In this document: positions 1-11,659 of the stretch, piece after piece
How positions within the stretch are numbered: position 1 is the first letter of the stretch
How the letters are laid out: the number at the start of each line of letters is the position of its first letter
Origin: Irpex lacteus
Lineage: Eukaryota; Basidiomycota; Agaricomycetes; Polyporales; Irpicaceae
Assembly: GCA_001986395.2 (NCBI GenBank)
Contig: MQVO02000012.1
Location: 496,001 to 560,000 of the forward strand
DNA length: 64,000 nt
Direction: 5' to 3'
Notes under the pieces: generated by a model
The model's input: only the letters and a program-made list of their open reading frames with translations
Database searches by the model: none
Told to the model about the DNA's origin: nothing
Translations under genes and position numbers: made by a program

Positions 1-1493
1 CATCGCCTCTAGAACGCTCGGATCTGCGCCTCCAGGAGTAAGTGGCATGACAGGGGAGCATCCAATTGACCGCCATTTTGCCATCCAGTACATTGTTGCT
101 GATACGCTGACTTAACCCCGCAACTTTTTCCGGTCGGTTTCCTTGTCGTCCGACAGAGAGTCGCTATCACCGACGCCATTCTCTGCGAGGGTTGAGTGCA
201 TCGCTCAAACCCGACGATGCCAGTGAACACAGTTCGGAAGACTGACCGGACCAGCCGCGTCAAACTTTGGGCTGTTTCGTCACCATCCAGCTCATTCAGC
301 GCAGCGCTGGAGGACTTCTCACTGGCCGAGATTCTGAGTGTTGATTTCGTGGCAATTTGCGGATCGCAGTTGCCCATGTCTTCGGGAGAACGTGACAGTT
401 ACATATACACGCCAGCAGACTGTTCTGTTGAGAGTTGAGGACCCAATTGACGAATTGATGTCCCAGACGGAACGTGTTCGATGCCAACCCTGTCTTGTCG
501 CGTCTCCCCCGGAAAAAAGCCACGCGCTGCACTCCGTTTCCCATTGACAATGCGAATCCCCGTGCAACTATGGGTAGATGAATGTGCGTCAAAGCTCTAG
601 AGCATGCCATGAGCTTCTCAGCCTGACTGGGCATGGAGGGCGACATGGGCCATCTCCGTCTCGCCATTTCCATGCGGACATGGATGCACATGCATAGTTC
701 TGCGGATATGCGTAAACTCGCAAGACCCCGCTCCCGCCTGAGGCTAGGTCGGTGACTTATATTATACGCGTTTAAGGACTGCGTTTTATTTTTACGTACA
801 GGAGGACGCAAGGTAGGTCAGGAAATTGGTTATCCGGCATTGTGTTGAGAAAGCTTGCGAACCTGTTGTGCTCACACACCAATTTACTGTGTATTTCCTG
901 TGACAGCGTGCTCAAGCTCCGGGATGTCATGCTCGCATTAGGCGGGAATGCGACCACGGTGGCCCAGCGGGTGCAGCGGAGATGGGTTCGGGTCCGTGCT
1001 ATGGGTTGAGAATGTTCTCATGCCGCCAGCGCACGCCACAAGGTCACTGTTGCATTGATCGCTCAAATGCTTCCTTGAGGGCCAAGGTGGGAGAGATCTA
1101 GATCTGAACGTACATCACACGATTAACTTGAACTTGACTTATAGGATTGCGATCAGAAGCACCTCTGGTAATCTCAACGGGGGGCGACCCTCTTCGCGAA
1201 GCCGTCAGAGGCCACGTTGCTGAGTCTTATGTACAGTACGTATCAAAATCCCACCTCGCCGAGCGTGTTTCCGGGAGAGAACAGGCTCCAAAGATGGGCA
1301 TCTCATGATGAACCGTCGTGCTGTAACTCGGGCAAAGTTTGGGGAGATATCCACGTATAAAAAGGATGCACTTTATGTCCAGACACCTCCCATTCACATC
1401 CCCCCTTTCCTCGCATTTTACACCCCATCCGCCGCCATATCCTACTCACACATTATCCTCACCCCTTACAAAACACCCTTGACATCTACCAAA
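1..1493. other. Left-edge region without a supported gene
   Basis: Several open frames overlap here on both strands, but none shows a domain, coherent splice sites or a consistent composition. The right end holds the promoter of the next gene. I see no tRNA, no repeat and no part of an upstream gene that can be defended. Confidence 0.5.
1356..1363 (+). promoter_or_regulatory. TATA box of the small gene at 1494
   Basis: The sequence TATAAAAA lies 138 bp upstream of the chosen ATG and is followed by a pyrimidine-rich leader (1385-1490), the usual arrangement for a well expressed basidiomycete gene. Confidence 0.5.
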
Positions 1494-2079
1494 ATGCTCG
1501 CTACCCTTCACGAATGGTCCATTGAACACATCTCCGACGTCTTCGAAGCCAAGTCCGAGGACGAGTGCCTCCGAGCTATCGACCACACATTCTCCCAGCA
1601 CATCGAATTCATGTCCAATGGGAAGCAGCTATGCAGAGCAGATTTGCAGAAGTTCGTCCTCTCGATGGTGATGGGGTCGGGCTTCCGTCTAAAAGTCCAA
1701 TGGCAAAACGCCCTGGAAGTACCACGAGACGCCAGCAATAGAGTATGTTGTACCGTATCTCCTATAAGAAGTCTTCCTTGCTGACTGATGCGACTTTCTC
1801 CTTGCAGGACGGTGTACTCGGCGGATATTACATCATAAGCAATGTCCGAAAGACATCCCCGTCAGGCGCCCCAGTCGCAGGGCGATTTGCACGACACAAA
1901 TTTATCAACGTAGTGTGAGTTGACCTTTCGCAGCGCGCATATGGGAGATCTTCGAGAACGAGAGCACTCACTGATATTTATTTCTGGCCCTTAGAATCGA
2001 ATCGGAATCTGATGACTATGCAATCGACAGCCGCCGGATTGTCAGACTGAACCTGACTGCCACCGATAAGCCGCAATAG
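1494..2079 (+). CDS. Small hypothetical protein, NTF2/SnoaL-like in appearance
   Basis: Three exons (1494-1742, 1808-1914, 1995-2079) join in frame to a 146-aa protein. Donors are GTATGT and GTGAGT; acceptors are GCAG and TTAG. The ATG at 1494 sits after an A-rich ACCAAA context and a TATA box. No signal peptide or membrane segment is visible. The predicted order is an N-terminal helical half (WSIEHISDVFEAKSEDE, then a segment around FSQHIEFMSNGK) followed by beta-rich sequence (GGYYIISNVRK, HKFINVVIE). That order resembles small NTF2-like basidiomycete proteins of unknown role, but the assignment is a guess from shape. No enzyme motif was recognised. Confidence 0.65.
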
Positions 2080-3299
2080 GGGCAGAGTGGGATGTCATTG
2101 GACCCTTGGACTGGGAGTCGGGACTCTTGGACGTACTCTATTTCAGTATAATTGTTGCCGCCTATTTTGTAGACTCGAACACTGTTCGCCACATAGACGT
2201 CCGTATTGAACGGCCTGTATTTGAATGATATTTTACGAGTATATTGCAATTCGGAGCTTGAGCTTGAGAACTGGTACACTGTTGGGCGATTTCTGGGGCC
2301 GTGTCCCTCGGTTTCAAGCTTGACATGGCCGTGTGAGGTTCCATGCGTGCAGTATGATTCTAATAGTGAGCGCACGTATCGGCCGACATGGGAATTTGGC
2401 CACCTAATCAGTCCTTGAAATGTTATTCGCTTGGGAAGACGAGCGAATGGCGGGAATGACTATCCATCTTACGAACATGGGTCGGACAAGGTTAGACGAA
2501 TCTACCTTGAATGCCATGCATGTGATAGTTTGCCTGTCAAAGTCCATCGTGCGGCGATTACTGTAAACATAGCTCGTTAGCTTCGATATCTTGAGATAGT
2601 GTCAGTCGTGTAGAGCGATATTCGGGACGTGCTGCTTACCAGTGCCACTGTTTCGTCTGTCAGCCAATCAACTTGAATTGGGGACTATCCCGTAGTGGTA
2701 GTGTCCACCATGAAGTGGCTCATCCTACCACATATAATACCAATGTGGCTGTGTACGATCATTCAATGACTTCGTGATGGCTCAATGAAGTGGCGTCGCA
2801 AGCAGCTTATTGCTGAGCGTCGTCGGAAAGGATGTGTATTACCACGATCGTCCACTGATAGCACCCCTTCATTTACTGGCGAGTGCTCTGACAGCGTGGA
2901 TCAATCCGTGCGTAGTGATTGAACCGAGTAGACATACCGTGTCCGGTGAGCGCCTTGCCTGAATGCTACTCGACACTTGAGTTCCTGATCATGCGTGTAG
3001 CAAAGTGTAGCAGCTTGAGCGTTCCTGGCCAATCGTAGCCTCAGTTGCTGCTGTAGGATGTGCCTCAGGCGATTGTGCCTTTCCGTTATAATGAACAAGG
3101 CACGCTTGCCACTATGACGATGACGCGCAAACCGTAAGCTGCGTCTCCATTGGTACGGTTCAGTCATAGCACTGCCATCCCCTATGTTTCTCATCTTCGC
3201 CCTTTCGCCGACGTTACGCAGACCCGAAGTGTGAGCTTCAAAGCGAAGATCGAAAGATTCAGCATTGTAGCTGGGTAGCCGACCAATCATCATTCGCGA

Positions 3300-4540
3300 C
3301 AGTCGGCGGAACGCACAACTCACCGCAGAGTAGGTTCTGTTACATCGAATAAGGCAATAGTAAGTTGAATTCCTGATCGACCTATGACAAGTACTGGTAT
3401 AGATGAAGGGTCAACATCGGTCCGTGGGTACACAAGATCAAACTGACCTCTCATTGTCAATGTAGACGGTTCCTCATGCTTATACGCAGATAAAGCGGGC
3501 TGGTTGCTGGAAACTTTTACAGAAGCAAGAAAAGGAAGTCGGGCTACCATGTCCATGAGCAAGCCGTGTAACATGTTGAAGCCCGAGGGTCCATAAGTAA
3601 GCGCTGCGCTGATTAGATTGTCAAAGTCTGCATGCTGCAATCAATCTCTGGATGTGTATGATACGTTTGATAGATCCCGTACGTACTGTGTACACTTTGC
3701 TGAACAGAACAGGTGGTCTGTTTACGACGCGCCTCACAAGCTCCCTCTGAACAGCGCATCTTGACATATTGCAGTATGGATAGTTGGTCGTCAAGCTCCC
3801 GGATAGCCAATGGAGAGTGGAGGGTGCGCGGTCCGAGTAGTGACAAGGAGTTCTCCGTGAAAGTCGGTCTGTACTACACGGTATTCAGGAAGTCGACACC
3901 TGTAATGCCCGCATTATAATGCCGAGTGATAGACAAAGTGTCAGTGATGATGGCCACTGTCTTGTCTTCAAGATGGTAGACGACTCACCAGTAGTAGAGT
4001 GCAGGCATGCTTGATCGTCTTTTCAGCGACGTTTATATGCTTGACGGTTTGCAATGAGCAGTCTAAATAACCTGCAATATCATGTATAGAATCCAATGTG
4101 GGTGTAGCGTAACTCTTTCTCTTGCACTCCGATGAAGCACGGAAGGTAGCTGCGCCAACAGGGTGTAAGGCTACCTTGCAAAGCAGTAGTACGTGCACCG
4201 TTGCAAGGTTCGCTCAATGCCAGGAGATAGGGCGGGATTTTGCGCGCATCGGGGGGATGGCTGTCTGACACTCCGGCCAGTAAGGATCTACTGGCGCGGA
4301 GTTAGACTGTGGACAATGGGCAGTGGAAGGGTTCGGCGGCCGGACGACGATGTATTTTTGGACCTTCTCCGGAAAATATGCGATGTTGTATTCAAATGCA
4401 GCGATGCCTGTCCATCGTGGGGAGTTAGAAGACCAAGAAGCTCGAATATGCGGTACGATGTGTCTTACTTCGTCTTCATTGAGAGCTGATTTATCAAAGA
4501 CTGCTTTCCGATCACTTATTACCGAATGTATTGTGCTCAA
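3300..4540 (-). CDS. Probable multi-exon hypothetical gene (boundaries uncertain)
   Basis: Several minus-strand frames read like exons of one gene. The start at 4540 gives MSTIHSVISDRKAVFD and runs to about 4310 with WTGIAAFEYNIAYFPEKVQK. A segment near 4050-4190 contains DSIHDIAGYLDCSLQTVKH and ends at a GTGAGT donor. A segment at about 3730-3880 contains LAIRELDDQLSILQYVKMRC. A segment at about 3450-3630 contains NLISAALTYGPSGFNMLHG and is followed by a GTCAGT donor. A last one, about 3310-3375, contains GIQLTIALFDVTEP. Plausible donors and acceptors link the last three in frame. I do not recognise a domain. The 3' end may extend below 3300. Confidence 0.35.
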
Positions 4541-4926
4541 CCGAGAGCAGATATTTGAGAAACTGCAGCCTGTAGGCCCATAAAAGAATATTCAGTACAA
4601 AACGTCCGTTAACTTTCAGTAAAAACAAGTCTTATCCTATTTTCCACCCGCGTTCACAGAAAAAGCCAGATATCCACCGAACTAAGCCGTTCCCAGCAAC
4701 AACCAATGACGACACACCCGTTCCAAAATGCACCTGTCAACCTACTTATCAGTCCATGACTACAATCTCCCAAACAAATCGCCATCTTCAGAACTCACAC
4801 AATCATGATAAGGGGCCTACGCACACCCACCTACTACCACGTCAACTTGATCTGCCATCCTTGCGGACAGAAGACTGACAGATCAGATCAGGTCTTTGGT
4901 CTGTTGCAGGCGTGGCGGGCTTGGAT

Positions 4927-5199
4927 TTATAGACGTCCACATGGACATACTAGTGCTACGTTGATTGCAGTGGGATCCTCCTCACTTGAAGACGGTGCTA
5001 CCTCGTGTACTGTGAAATAACGGTTTACTTCGAGATGAAGAACCTTGGTCCGGGGTAGAGGACGTGGTTGAGGGATACCGCACTCTGATTGTCGAGCGGC
5101 AGGCGTTGTGGTGCGGCCTGGTGTTGTGGAATACACCGAAGACGGTGCAACCAACCGAGTGCTGTGGTTCTGATATCCTTGACGAAAATCAACGGCCAA
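4927..5199 (-). CDS. Small uncharacterised ORF (90 codons)
   Basis: An uninterrupted frame starts MAVDFRQGYQNHSTRLV and ends in a Cys/Pro-containing tail. It has no signal peptide, no hydrophobic stretch and no known motif. A possible GTATGT donor near its 3' end suggests that it could instead be an exon of a longer gene. Kept only because no other feature explains 4.6-5.9 kb. Confidence 0.15.
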   Translation of the reverse strand: MAVDFRQGYQNHSTRLVAPSSVYSTTPGRTTTPAARQSECGIPQPRPLPRTKVLHLEVNRYFTVHEVAPSSSEEDPTAINVALVCPCGRL

Positions 5200-5937
5200 A
5201 CTAGTACTAAGAAAGCGGTGAGTTCACGATGTTAGGAGGAATACGGACCACTCACAGATCACAAAGAATAATTACCCTGCCCTACAGTAATTCCTCGTAA
5301 GTCTGCAAAACCGCAGCAAGTCTTCCAGTCGGCAAGCTCAGTCCCGGAGACCCGTCTTCTCTACAGAAGCTTGCAGATCCTCATGCGTAGCATGCACATG
5401 TGCTGGTAACTCGAGAGGTAACTAGCCCGAGTACTAGTAATATTGGATCTACTCAAAAGTGACGTGAGGACGGAAGAATACGGCTGATCGAGAGAGAAGA
5501 GCGCATGTACTCACCCTGAGTCCCAGAAGCTGATGAAAGTCTATGCCTATCAGCCGACGGCGAGGCTTCGTAGTCATTCCACACGCTTCTCGTGGTGTGG
5601 TGTGAAGGAGACATTTCGTCAGTGGACACTGGACCTGGATACTGAGCGCGAGACTATCCAGTAAGTAATACGTAGGGCCGAATGAGACCGTAACAACGTT
5701 ATCACCTTACCTCATGGCATGCAGCACTCAAACATCGGTCACGTCGACATCGGGGTATCATGTTCTACATTAATGGTATATATTAGATGCAATAATACAA
5801 CGTTTGATTTGAATGGTTGAACAGTATGTAGCGATGTGCAAAGCGAAGCAAAGACGAAGATGTCCAAATAATACACTCAGCGAAAACTAGTCATGTTTTT
5901 CCTTCCATCCTCTCAACACTACCTCTCCTCCTCACGC

Positions 5938-7272
5938 TCAGGCAAGAACCTTCCGGATACCCTCCTTCTGCGAAGGCGTCAGTCGATCAGGGAAGACGAC
6001 GTCCCACTTGATGATCAAGTCGCCCTTCCGCTTCACGCTGCCCTCCTTCCGGATCGGCATGCCCTCACCAGAGACAGTCGTAGTCTGTCCAGGCTTGACG
6101 ATCCCACTGGGGATCGCCACCTGCAACTTCCGCCCGTCCAGCGTTTCTACGACTTTCCGACCGCCGTCACCGGCGAGGGCGTCGACTAGCGGGAGCTTGA
6201 CGTGTGTGATGAGGTCGTTGCCGTCCCTCTGGAACCGATCGTGTGGTTTCTCCTCGACGACGAAGACGAGGTCCTGTGCGTCGCCAGAGAGCTGTTCGTT
6301 CCCGGCTTTGGGGAACCGTATCTTCGTCCCGCTCTTCCATCCAGGATGCACCTGGATCTCGAGCACCTTATCCTCCGTCCCTCCGCTCAACAACTTCCGT
6401 CCCACTTTCAACCGCTTCGTCGTCCCGCTGTATAGATCCTCCAGCGAGACTTTGAGTGGTCGTGTAATTTCTGAGGGTGTAGCGGGTGAGGGTGCTGTTT
6501 CTGTTCTGCCTCGACCGCCACGAGCACGTGAACCGCCGGCGCCGTTGGGCATGCCTCCTGGCATTCCACCGCCGAAGAAGTGGGAGTGGAGGTCATCGTC
6601 TGAGTCGTGTCCGCCTCCACCTCCGCCGAACATGCCCCCTGGGAAGCCACCCATGCCACCCATACCGCCCATGCCACCGAGACCTCCCATACCGAATATT
6701 GATCTGGAGAAAGAGCATATAGTCAGCATATAGTCATAATTCACAGGGCCTGGTGAATACTTACTCGAAGATCTTATTCGGGTCGGAGGGGCTGTAGCCA
6801 CCGCTACGGCTACTGAAGCCGCCTGGACCTGATGAAGAGAAGCTGAAGGTTGCGCCTGGTGGGAATCCACTGAATCCTGAGAAGCCACCAGAGGTTCCTG
6901 CGCCTGGCGGAGGACCACCTCCGCCCTTCAAGCCCTCTTCGCCAAATTGGTCGTATACGGCTCGTTTGTTCTTGTCGCTGAGGACTTCGAAAGCTTCAGA
7001 GATCTGCGAAAAGAAACATGGTTAGCTACAGTGCATAAAAGAGATTTTGTGGGGTAAATGTATGCTCACCTCTTTGAACTTCTTCGAAGCCTCCTCTGAA
7101 CCGGCGTTACGATCTGGATGCCATTTCAATGCCTGTAGAAGAGCGGTGTCAGCTAGCTATATCAGATATTAGGCATCGCGCATATACTCACCATCTTCTT
7201 GTACGCCTTCTTGATTTCATCGTCGCTGGCGCCCCTGTCGACGCCAAGCAGCTTGTAATAGTCTGCACCCAT
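5938..7272 (-). CDS. SIS1: Type II Hsp40 co-chaperone, SIS1/DNAJB1 family
   Basis: Four exons (7272-7192, 7132-7070, 7003-6765, 6703-5938) join in phase to a 382-aa protein. Residues 1-70 are a J domain that opens [11 protein letters not shown] and has HPD at 32-34, the motif that stimulates Hsp70 ATPase. A Gly/Phe- and Gly/Met-rich linker follows, with repeated GGMGG units and a DSDDD patch. The C-terminal part has two substrate-binding beta domains ([13 protein letters not shown]; later [17 protein letters not shown]) and no zinc-finger CxxCxGxG repeats, which separates type II from type I. Yeast Sis1 is 352 aa, so the length fits. It works with cytosolic and nuclear Hsp70 in folding, prion propagation and translation-linked quality control. 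It is divergent from VTC1 across 418 bp. Confidence 0.95.
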
Positions 7273-7690
7273 GATAGAGTTCTACGTCAATATACGACGA
7301 GCTAGTTGTGAATGTCGATGTCAAGGTGAGAGAAGTAAGTCGGTAGAAGTAGGAGAGGACGAGGCGTTAAGTATCTGGTCGAGGACGAGTCGGAAGCGTT
7401 CCATGACTTGGAGCCGTCTCCCACTCCTTTCCTTCGACGCTGGCTGTGAGTACGAGAACTTGCCAGAACAGACCCGCACATTCAAACCCTAACCCCACGC
7501 CTCTTCTCGGTCATTCCCGAATCTCCTACCACTGTATTTGATCTCCGATTATCTGTGCGGATGCAATTGACGATGTCGGCTTCTTCACGCACGTTCGTCG
7601 CGCCCGCCACACTCTGGTGCGGTCTGCTCGTTTCTTTCTGTAATTTTACGTCTCTTTTCTTGACCACCACCACCATCTCGGACGTCCATC
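7273..7690. promoter_or_regulatory. Divergent promoter between SIS1 and VTC1
   Basis: The 418 bp between two outward-facing start codons must hold both promoters. The VTC1 side is pyrimidine-rich (7600-7690). I see no strong TATA box and no clear array of nGAAn heat-shock pentamers, although SIS1 is usually heat-shock controlled. Confidence 0.5.
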
Positions 7691-8581
7691 ATGTCTTCCA
7701 ACGGTCAACACAGCGCTGAGCCCAGCGACTACGGACGACAAGACCGCCAGGAACAGCATGGATCAGACTCGCTCATCCGGCGTTCGTGGCATGCAATGTC
7801 GGATGTCCTATCGCCTTTCTCGCCTTCAGCGTTAGCTCAGCTGCCAAAGAAGACCTTTTCACCCAGGCCAAAGTACACGAGAGCAGATAATGTACCCGAG
7901 GCAGAGCAGGATGAGGAGGGCCATATGCCTACTGTCAGGGACTACCATGCTATAAACTCGGTGCCTCCACAGGTTAGAGTTCCCAAGAAGATTGCTACAC
8001 CGGTCAAGGTGGAAGGGAAGGTCTGGTTTGCAAATGAGCGAAGTAAGTTGAAGGACGCTGAGGACTGAGGCTATCATATTGCTGAACGCCGTGTCTCAGC
8101 TTGGGTGTCTTACCTGAATGTTTCCGTTCTCGTTGGAACGTTGTCCCTGGCCCTGTTCAATGCTTCCAAGGACCAGGTCGCGAAGAATATGGCTTATGCG
8201 TACGCTGTGATCAGCGTAGGTACACTGGTGAGTTCTTCCTTGATTGCACCTCGTCAGTTCACTCAACATGGAAACATGGAAATGTGGAATCGTAGATATA
8301 TGGCTACGCGGTCTACCAACGTCGCATTACCATGATTAGGAAGCGTGATCCTGGCCATTTTGGTATGTTCTCTATCAATGATCATCGAGCGGGCTAATGA
8401 ACTGTGCAAACACGACAATTTGTAGACCAGATCCTTGGACCGCTCGTCATCAGCGCACTCCTTTTCATTGCGGTTCTCACTAATTTCATCATCCGAGGTT
8501 AGCAGTCTGTTATTTCGTCCGTCACTTGTAAGCTCACGACTCTTACTGTGGCCTTCGGAATACGTAGTGAAAGAGCTGTAA
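7691..8581 (+). CDS. VTC1: Vacuolar transporter chaperone subunit, VTC1 (DUF202)
   Basis: Five exons (7691-8042, 8100-8227, 8296-8362, 8426-8497, 8568-8581) give 210 aa. From about residue 100 it follows yeast Vtc1: PTRVE-like basic stretch, VWFANER followed by TWVSYLN, then three hydrophobic segments (around NVSVLVGTLSLALF, AYAVISVGTLIYGY and LGPLVISALLFIAVL) and a short end NFIIRVKEL. This is the DUF202 membrane core of the polyphosphate polymerase complex in vacuole or ER membranes. Yeast Vtc1 has 129 aa; this one has roughly 80-100 extra N-terminal residues rich in Ser, Pro and charged residues, with no SPX or polymerase domain. The last exon encodes only the last few residues. Confidence 0.9.
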
Positions 8582-10090
8582 GTTGCTCTTATCTGCGTCC
8601 CAAACCACTGACTCACACCACTGCATTCATTTCAGTCGTAGAAAAGAAATACCTATACCCGGACTCGATTATTTACCCTTTTGAGTCGATGCCACTCTGT
8701 CTATCCTCACATTATCTCAACATGCCATCTACGAATCTTTCGCAAGGACTTGTTTACTGTATAATTATTTCCATCCTCACGGTTTGCTAAATGATTCTTT
8801 TTCCGGAAAATCTAGTGGTGCTTGATATCTGTGGATATTTCAGCGATTCATGGTGGACGTAGTGGGCCACCATTTGGATTCTATCCGTTGTCAGACAGTA
8901 CTCTGCGTAAGTGTAACTCGGTTCCCTGTTGGACGTTTTTAACGAACAGTGTTATATTTTTCAGATTTTGTCTGTTATAAGCACGATGGGAGAGGACTCG
9001 GAAATCCTGAGCTTTACTCACCCATAGACACAACATCCTATGAGCTGGCTTGCAGTCGACTTTGGAAACTGTCCTATATGCTCGCTTTTCAATCCAAATC
9101 CTTACTCCGTTGGGTTCCACACATAGCCATTGGCACAGCCTATCTAATTAGGAAGACGAGAGGTTTATATCTGCGGCGAACGCTCTCAGGTGCGTCAGTG
9201 CGAATCTGATACCAGCCGAAACCTACTAATCACGAGTTTATAGCATACGTACCGGCCGTTGGGACCATAGCAGCCGTTCACAACTGAATCACTCACAACC
9301 ACCGTGCAGGGTCACGTCCGTCTCACTGCGAACTTGGCTTGAACTCTAGATTTAGTGCGATGGGAGGTGGGTACGGCTTCACATACGAATACGTATAGTG
9401 CTATCTGATTTTTGGTGCGGAACGCTCGTCGTTTAGCAGTGCTTCTTTTGAGCGCATGCATGACCTTTATTTGTCTAGAATGAGAATCACAAGTTCAGTA
9501 CGTGGTTCTCTATCAAATTGCGAGGACGAAGAAGTCCCTTTGGACACCGAACATGGAACAAAGCATGGCTTAGCGCTTCTCTCGACAACTCGATGCATGG
9601 GCATGTGTGACTCTCAGGTGAGCTTGTTACACATCCCTGTCCACACGACTCTGGCACTGACTTCGCCTGGTTGATTCGAGGCTCTCAGCGTCCTTGTCCG
9701 AGCCAGTAGGAGATTTAGCTGCGATGGTTCAGAATATTGATCGGCTTAACGGGGCAGATGTACCGAAGCCTGGACGGCATGAGGTCTCACGGTTATTCTG
9801 TCTCGCAGGGCTTCCGTTCGCACAACACGATGTGCATTGACTGTATGGCTATAGCACCCTGTACTCTGTATGCAATAGCACGCACGATGGTCTCGTACGT
9901 AGATAAGCACCGGGTTCTCGTGCAAGTCCCAGACGTGCTCTTCATGTGAGTGTCTCCGCTGTGCAGAGTAGTGCTGCATACACAACGCTCACAGGCACTT
10001 GATAGTCACCGCAGTATACTGGTCACTGCATTCCACCGGAGCACGAAGACGTCTATCGGCGACTAGCCCGCTTCAGCCCCCGCTTTCAAG
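8582..10090. other. Intergenic region between VTC1 and the first kinase-like gene
   Basis: No supported gene. The last 170 bp or so (about 9895-9995) resemble the sequence just upstream of the second kinase copy (about 13425-13530): both have GTAGATAAG, CATGTGAGT and CTGTGCAG in the same order. The duplication therefore reached into the promoter or into the tail of a lost upstream exon. Confidence 0.45.
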
Positions 10091-11659
10091 ATGATTGTCA
10101 GCGATATCGACGCCTTAATCAAGACTGTGGTGTGCATCTATAACTCCTGGGATGGCATTACGGAGAACGCAGAGGAGATTGAGCGGTTCCATCGACACGC
10201 CGGTAGTCTGCTGAGGTTGATCAAGAGACACGTCGAGCGGGGGAAGAATCTACCTCATAGAACGGTGGAGAATCTGCGCAATTTTCAGCGGTTAGTTTGT
10301 GTTTTCGTTGCTAGATTGCACGACTTATTGACCGTACGTTTAGAAATATACTCTCCATACAGGATAAAGTCTTGGATCTATCTCGGGCAAACTTTATCCG
10401 TCGGCTTCTTTTCTATCCTTCCTTGTCGAGGCAAATTCAGAGAGCACATGAGGATATGAATTTTCTAGCGCAGGAGTTCAATGTAAGTTCGACCACAATC
10501 CGTTCATCCCGGCATTCAACTGAACGATGCCATTCTATCTTTAAGATAGAGCAAAGTATCGATAACTCCGCGATATCGTATGAGATAAAGGCGGCTCAAG
10601 AACGGGATAGACGTAACAGAGATGCCAAGTGCCGCACGATACTCGAGCAATCTAACGGAGGAAGCGATACGCACGAGCTCCTTGAGGTACGTGATTAGAC
10701 ACATCATTTCTCCTGAACAGGAAGTATCGGTTAATTGACGGTTACCTTTACAAGGTCTTGAAGATTCCGCCTAAGGACATGGAAGAGACGTCGATATTCT
10801 GCTTTAATGTATTTATCATCTCTCGCATCCTGCCCTCTGTATACGCCTGACGAGTGCCCATAGCGACTCAAAGAGGACATTACTAGCAAGCTGGAGCGTG
10901 CTTTGCTCAGCAGTGTGATGGCGGCATTAGAGGCACGCATGAAGTACACCAAAGCAGCGCTGGAAGCTGTCATCCATCGCAATATACGCGAAGGACAGGG
11001 GGCGCTGGCGCAGGTGTTTGATGAGAAGATGCAAGGGCGAGTGGTTCCCGTGAAGCTTCCAGAGAGAAGGCTTCATTCAAAGGTACGAAGCCTTCATCGT
11101 CACATCCGTGTATTTAGGTCTGATAGGCTAGTACGTAGGAAGAGACCGACCAGCGGAGACTCCTAAAGCATGAGAATGTCCTCCACTTACAAACGAGCTC
11201 CTCTACATCGAGAGAGAAGCAGTCGTTCGGAGGTTCTACACATGGTGCGCTTGTGAGACGCGGTTCGCACCTACAGAAAGTTAGTTCAATCGCATACGGT
11301 ATCTTTGTTAGTTGTGCCTTCCATGCTTATCATTGCTGCAGGGCCCTCCATCGCCACGATTACACCAATCATCTTCCAAGAGATCCTCACAGTAAGCCTC
11401 GCCTTGCATATAACTATTCCTTGGGGTCGCTTACCAGAATTGCAGGAATAAGCTTAAGCACTCATCGAAAGCCCGTGATACTATAACCACTTCTCATATC
11501 GACCATGGAACGACCGTCCCGGTACCGGGTATAACACCTCTATTGGCTAGGGGAAAGTCTCAACCTCTGGGCATAGTCGTACCCGGAAGTCCACCTGCAT
11601 CGGAATTGTCTCCACAATCTAGGCCCAATGCTAATAAATTGCGGTCTAAGAGGAAGTAA
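10091..11659 (+). CDS. MLKL-NTD/HeLo-like protein with truncated kinase N-lobe (paralogue lacking the catalytic lobe)
   Basis: Eight exons (10091-10294, 10363-10482, 10546-10686, 10755-10808, 10864-11082, 11139-11279, 11342-11391, 11446-11659) give an open 380-aa frame. Intron positions and phases match the neighbour at 13602. Residues 1-155 are helical and charged (ITENAEEIERFHRHAG; RANFIRRLLFYPSLSRQIQRA), like the four-helix bundle of MLKL-type N-termini. Residues 217-246 keep a damaged glycine loop (GQGALAQV) and a lysine in VPVK. After KHENVLHL the sequence jumps straight to the Ser-rich linker and Pro-rich tail; subdomains V-XI, including HGDLKGSN and DFG, are absent. It also lacks about 8 residues before the N-lobe. 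It ends in the basic tail KLRSKRK. It could be a pseudogene, but no frame break was found. Confidence 0.6.

Noticed and set aside
980..1000. GGGTTCGGGTCC resembling a tRNA B box
   Set aside because: No matching acceptor stem, D arm or anticodon arm can be built around it; no tRNA was found elsewhere in the window.
2016..2375. Minus-strand ORF overlapping the end of the first gene
   Set aside because: It overlaps the last exon of a gene whose three exons join cleanly, and it has no recognisable family features.
6008..6733. Open frame of 241 codons, Pro-rich, on the plus strand opposite SIS1
   Set aside because: It is the mirror of the Gly/Met-rich and beta-domain coding of SIS1 on the other strand; it has no independent splice or promoter support.
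10794..10863. Lost splice donor (AT instead of GT) in kinase copy 1, suggesting a pseudogene or a U12 AT-AC intron
   Set aside because: A donor 15 nt further on (after AAT at 10808; after AAC at 14309 in copy 2) works in both copies and keeps the frame, so no donor is lost.
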